Shown here: piece by piece, positions 61,479 to 64,000 of the stretch
How the letters are laid out: the number at the start of each line of letters is the position of its first letter
Position numbering within the stretch: the first letter of the stretch is position 1
Virus record (IMG/VR): IMGVR_UViG_3300028553_000013
Span: 1-64,000 of that record
Strand: one strand, 5' to 3'
DNA length: 64,000 nucleotides
From: a virus
Made by a program: the position numbers and the translations under genes
Notes under the pieces: model-generated
What the model was told of the DNA's origin: nothing
Seen by the model: only the letters and a program-made list of their open reading frames with translations
The model's database searches: none

Positions 61479-62418
61479 TGACTTTCTTTGGGTAGAAAAA
61501 TATCGACCCAAAAAAATTGATGATTGTATTCTTCCTGATGCAATCAAATCTACTCTAAAGGACTTTGTGACTAAAGGAGAAATTCCAAATCTTCTTCTTG
61601 CAGGTCCTCCTGGTATTGGTAAAACGACTGTTGCTAAGGCATTGTGCTATGAACTAAAAACAGACTGTTATGTAATTAATGGATCAGATGAAGGACGATT
61701 TTTGGACACGGTTAGAAATCAAGCAAAGAACTTTGCTTCGACCGTATCGCTTTCGTCAATGGACGCAAAGCACAAAGTCATCATTATTGATGAAGCTGAC
61801 AACACAACCCACGACGTACAACTCCTCTTACGGGCAAATATTGAGGCATTTTATAACAACTGTCGCTTTATCTTTACCTGCAATTACAAAAACAAAATCA
61901 TCGAACCCCTACACTCAAGATGTGCAGGGATTGATTTTACCATCAATGGGAAAGAAAAACCTGCAATCGCAGCACAGTTCTTCAAGCGTCTCGGGACTAT
62001 TCTTGAGACAGAAGGTGTCAAACATGATCCAAAAGTTCTTGTTGAAATAATCAATCAACACTTTCCAGATTGGCGTCGTATTCTAAATGAATGTCAACGA
62101 TATTCTGCTGGTGGATCTATCGACACTGGCATTCTTAGTTTATTGTCTAATGTTAATACAAAAGAACTTGTTGGATACCTTTCTAAAAAAGAATTTGCCA
62201 ATGTTCGTAAGTGGATTGTACACAATTTGGATAACGATCCAAACACAATTCTTCGTAATATTTACGATTGTATTTTTGATACACTAAAATCAAATTCTAT
62301 TCCTGAAGCAGTTTTAATTATTGCTAAGTATCAATATCAAACTGCATTTGTTGCTGATCAAGAAATTAATTTACTGGCAGCACTAACTGAAATTATGTGT
62401 AATTGTGAATTCAAATGA
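61468..62418 (+). CDS. 44: Clamp loader large subunit (gp44-like), 316 aa
   Basis: AAA+ ATPase that opens gp45 and loads it at primer ends. Walker A is LAGPPGIGKTTVAKAL (46-53), Walker B is KVIIIDEADN (103-112), and the SRC motif is PLHSRCAGIDF. WVEKYRPKKIDDCILPDAIK matches T4 LEQKYRPSTIDECILPAFDK. I start at ATG 61468 because the 22 extra upstream codons lie inside gp45 in another frame. T4 gp44 is 319 aa. The small subunit gp62, which follows gp44 in T4, is not found next. Confidence 0.95.
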   Translation: MDRNDFLWVEKYRPKKIDDCILPDAIKSTLKDFVTKGEIPNLLLAGPPGIGKTTVAKALCYELKTDCYVINGSDEGRFLDTVRNQAKNFASTVSLSSMDAKHKVIIIDEADNTTHDVQLLLRANIEAFYNNCRFIFTCNYKNKIIEPLHSRCAGIDFTINGKEKPAIAAQFFKRLGTILETEGVKHDPKVLVEIINQHFPDWRRILNECQRYSAGGSIDTGILSLLSNVNTKELVGYLSKKEFANVRKWIVHNLDNDPNTILRNIYDCIFDTLKSNSIPEAVLIIAKYQYQTAFVADQEINLLAALTEIMCNCEFK

Positions 62419-63050
62419 CTATTGAACCTGGATATATTATTCGTCCTTTTGGACCAGTAATTTATAAGAACAAAGTATCAGAACAATTGCGGCAAGTTAT
62501 TATTGATGCTGCAGAAAATTCAAATATTGAAAACAATCATCTTCTTGCAGGCAACATTGATCGAGAAGTTGCTTTTCATACTGAAATTGATACTGTCAAC
62601 GAACTTCAAGAGTATCTTGGAGATTGCCTTATTCAAATGGGTAAAGTTGGATTATATAACCCACCAGAAGATCATAAATTGGATAGTATTGAACTTGATC
62701 GTCCCTGGGTCAATGTTCAACGTAAAGGCGAATGGAATCCACCTCACATTCATGCAGGGGATTTTTCGTGCATAGTTTATGCACAAGTTCCACAGGAACT
62801 AAAAGATGAATGGAAACATCCTACACAACGAGGAAGAAATCCTACTGCTGGTATGGTAGAATGGCAATATGGTCAATGGGCTCCTCATAATATGCATACT
62901 TTTGGTCCTGTTGCACCAGAAGAGGGTGATATCTATTTGTTTCCAGCATGGTTGATTCATTATGTGTATCCCTTTAATGCTGATGTAGAAAGAATTAGTT
63001 TTTCTACAAATTTCTTTTTACATTACGGACAAAAAGAAACTAATTCTTGA
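62415..63050 (+). CDS. 2OG-Fe(II) oxygenase-like protein, 211 aa
   Basis: Non-haem iron dioxygenases use 2-oxoglutarate and O2 to hydroxylate a substrate. Here His111 and His113 in NPPHIHAGDFSCIVYAQVP (with Asp116 near) and the distal His182/Arg193 in LFPAWLIHYVYPFNADVERISFSTNF give the HxD/H...H...R layout of the TIGR02466-type oxygenases common in cyanophages. It replaces the T4 gp62 position directly after gp44 (4-base overlap). Substrate unknown; nucleic acid or protein modification is possible. Confidence 0.8.
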   Translation: MTIEPGYIIRPFGPVIYKNKVSEQLRQVIIDAAENSNIENNHLLAGNIDREVAFHTEIDTVNELQEYLGDCLIQMGKVGLYNPPEDHKLDSIELDRPWVNVQRKGEWNPPHIHAGDFSCIVYAQVPQELKDEWKHPTQRGRNPTAGMVEWQYGQWAPHNMHTFGPVAPEEGDIYLFPAWLIHYVYPFNADVERISFSTNFFLHYGQKETNS

Positions 63051-63052
63051 TT

Positions 63053-63898
63053 ATGGCAAATCTGAAAACACCTCTTCGTTATCCTGGAGGAAAGTCAAGA
63101 GCAACAAATAAAATAAATCAGTTCTTTCCAGATTTTTCTAAGTACCAAGAGTATCGTGAACCGTTTCTTGGAGGAGGATCTGTTGCACTTTATGTTACTC
63201 AACAGTATCCTAATCTTAATATTTGGGTCAATGATCTTTATGAACCACTGGTAAATTTTTGGCAAACTCTTCAAGATGAAGGAGAAGAGTTATCAAAAGA
63301 ACTTTTGAGTTTAAAAAAATCTTATTTTAATCCAGATAAGGCAAAAGTTTTATTTTTAGAAGCAAAAGACTGTCTTGCTCACAAGAAGTCAAAGGACTTT
63401 GATAGGGCAGTATCTTTTTATATTTTGAATAAGTGTTCTTTTAGTGGACTAACTGAAGCATCAAGTTTTTCTGCTCAGGCATCAGTCAGTAATTTTTCAG
63501 AAAGAGGGATTGAAAAATTACCAGAGTACTCTAAAATAATTGAAAAGTGGTGGATAACTAATTACTCTTATGATTGTTTGATTGATGGAAACAGATGTTC
63601 TTTTGTGTATCTTGATCCTCCTTATGATATTAAGGATAATCTCTATGGCAATAGAGGAGCAATGCACAAAGGATTTGATCACGATAAGTTTGCTGTTGCT
63701 TGTGATATTATTAATATGGATATGATGATTAGTTATAATTCATCACAATTGGTCAAAGATAGATTTTCTAAATGGTCTGTAGTTGAATTTGATCATACAT
63801 ATACTATGAGATCAACTGGAGATTACCTAATGAATCAGAAAGATCGAAAAGAACTTATTCTTCTAAATTACTTTGATGGGCAAGCATTATCTACTTAA
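63053..63898 (+). CDS. dam: DNA adenine N6-methyltransferase (Dam/D12 class), 281 aa
   Basis: Methylates adenine in a short DNA site, usually to protect phage DNA or alter transcription. The N-terminal LRYPGGKSRA (9-17) with PFLGGGSVALYV (37-48) is the SAM-binding FxGxG loop, and FVYLDPPYDIKDN (about 184-195) is the DPPY catalytic motif; order and spacing fit the D12/alpha class. Preferred start is ATG 63053; a TTG two codons earlier is also open. Its 3' end overlaps speD by 23 bases. No partner restriction enzyme is seen. Confidence 0.9.
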   Translation: MANLKTPLRYPGGKSRATNKINQFFPDFSKYQEYREPFLGGGSVALYVTQQYPNLNIWVNDLYEPLVNFWQTLQDEGEELSKELLSLKKSYFNPDKAKVLFLEAKDCLAHKKSKDFDRAVSFYILNKCSFSGLTEASSFSAQASVSNFSERGIEKLPEYSKIIEKWWITNYSYDCLIDGNRCSFVYLDPPYDIKDNLYGNRGAMHKGFDHDKFAVACDIINMDMMISYNSSQLVKDRFSKWSVVEFDHTYTMRSTGDYLMNQKDRKELILLNYFDGQALST

Positions 63899-64000
63899 TT
63901 TGTATGGATGTTCATTTGTTCTTTTGGACGATGAACAATACCTTATAGAATTATTAAAAAATGCTGCAATAGCAAGTGGTGCTACTGTACTTCAAACTAT
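63876..64000 (+). CDS. speD: S-adenosylmethionine decarboxylase SpeD-like, 5' part (truncated by window edge)
   Basis: ATG at 63876, overlapping dam by 23 bases, open to the window end (41 full codons). The residues MGKHYLLNLYGCSFVLLDD and ELLKNAAIASGATVLQT match the N-terminus of bacterial SpeD ('GkHll.dlygC....L.d...l...l..aa..aGatvl'), a polyamine-biosynthesis enzyme carried by many cyanophages. The pyruvoyl-forming Ser lies beyond the edge. Being next to dam links two SAM-using genes. Confidence 0.85.
   Translation, partial: MGKHYLLNLYGCSFVLLDDEQYLIELLKNAAIASGATVLQT

Noticed and set aside
1-64000. tRNA genes, CRISPR arrays, insertion sequences, integrase or attachment sites
   Set aside because: None seen on reading both strands by eye; a tRNA-specific search could still find one but I saw no clover-leaf or TTCGA-type arm in the gaps.

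Overview
This window is a contiguous piece of a T4-like myovirus genome infecting marine picocyanobacteria (Synechococcus or Prochlorococcus). The basis is the T4 morphogenesis order (gp25-6-7-8, then gp13-14-15-16-17-18-19-20-[67-like]-21-22-23-3, then UvsY-UvsW-gp55-gp47-gp46, then gp45-gp44) combined with cyanophage-type cargo: a high-light-inducible protein, a DUF3110 protein, a 2OG-Fe(II) oxygenase, a carbamoyltransferase and the start of speD. The base composition is AT-rich. Almost everything is on the + strand; the exceptions are a sulfotransferase (4229-5152) and a radical-SAM/SPASM gene pair (59460-60418).

Layout. 1-2481: small, tightly packed, mostly unrecognised genes of early-region type, including an orphan HicA-like gene and two copies of a 37-bp repeat placed upstream of genes. 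2482-3461: mostly non-coding, with a dense group of TTTTCCACA (cyanobacterial DnaA-box-like) motifs joined to CTTATAAG palindromes, one small gene, and a strong hairpin. 3462-8687: cargo island with two paralogous SGNH-hydrolase-like genes on either side of an inverted sulfotransferase, then an HNH endonuclease, a carbamoyltransferase and a glycosyltransferase; these look like surface or glycan modification functions. 8720-9251: three tiny genes and a terminator. 9276-35098: baseplate and tail-fibre block with very large beta-repeat proteins (2732, 1045 and 2328 aa). 35122-36688: terminators, a small coiled-coil gene and a second fibre-like gene. 36714-44046: neck, tail completion and terminase genes, with a DUF5872/DUF6321-like gene and an endonuclease VII-type HNH gene inserted between the two terminase subunits. 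44058-53313: sheath, tube, portal, prohead and capsid genes, several with T4-type TATAAATA late promoters. 53297-59150: recombination and late-transcription genes. 59147-64000: hli, the minus-strand radical-SAM pair, a DUF3310-like gene, sliding clamp, clamp loader, oxygenase, Dam methylase and the truncated speD.

How it works together. Host-sigma70-like promoters stand before gp55, hli and the clamp cluster. gp55 with the sliding clamp gp45 is the known T4 late-transcription machinery, and its TATAAATA sites are visible before gp25, gp18, the gp67-like gene, gp22 and gp3. UvsY/UvsW/gp46/gp47 supply recombination-dependent replication. The cargo genes are presumed to change host metabolism or surfaces. 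Small genes below 60 aa and several start choices were read directly from the sequence; functions of unrecognised genes are left open. No tRNA gene or CRISPR array was seen by eye.
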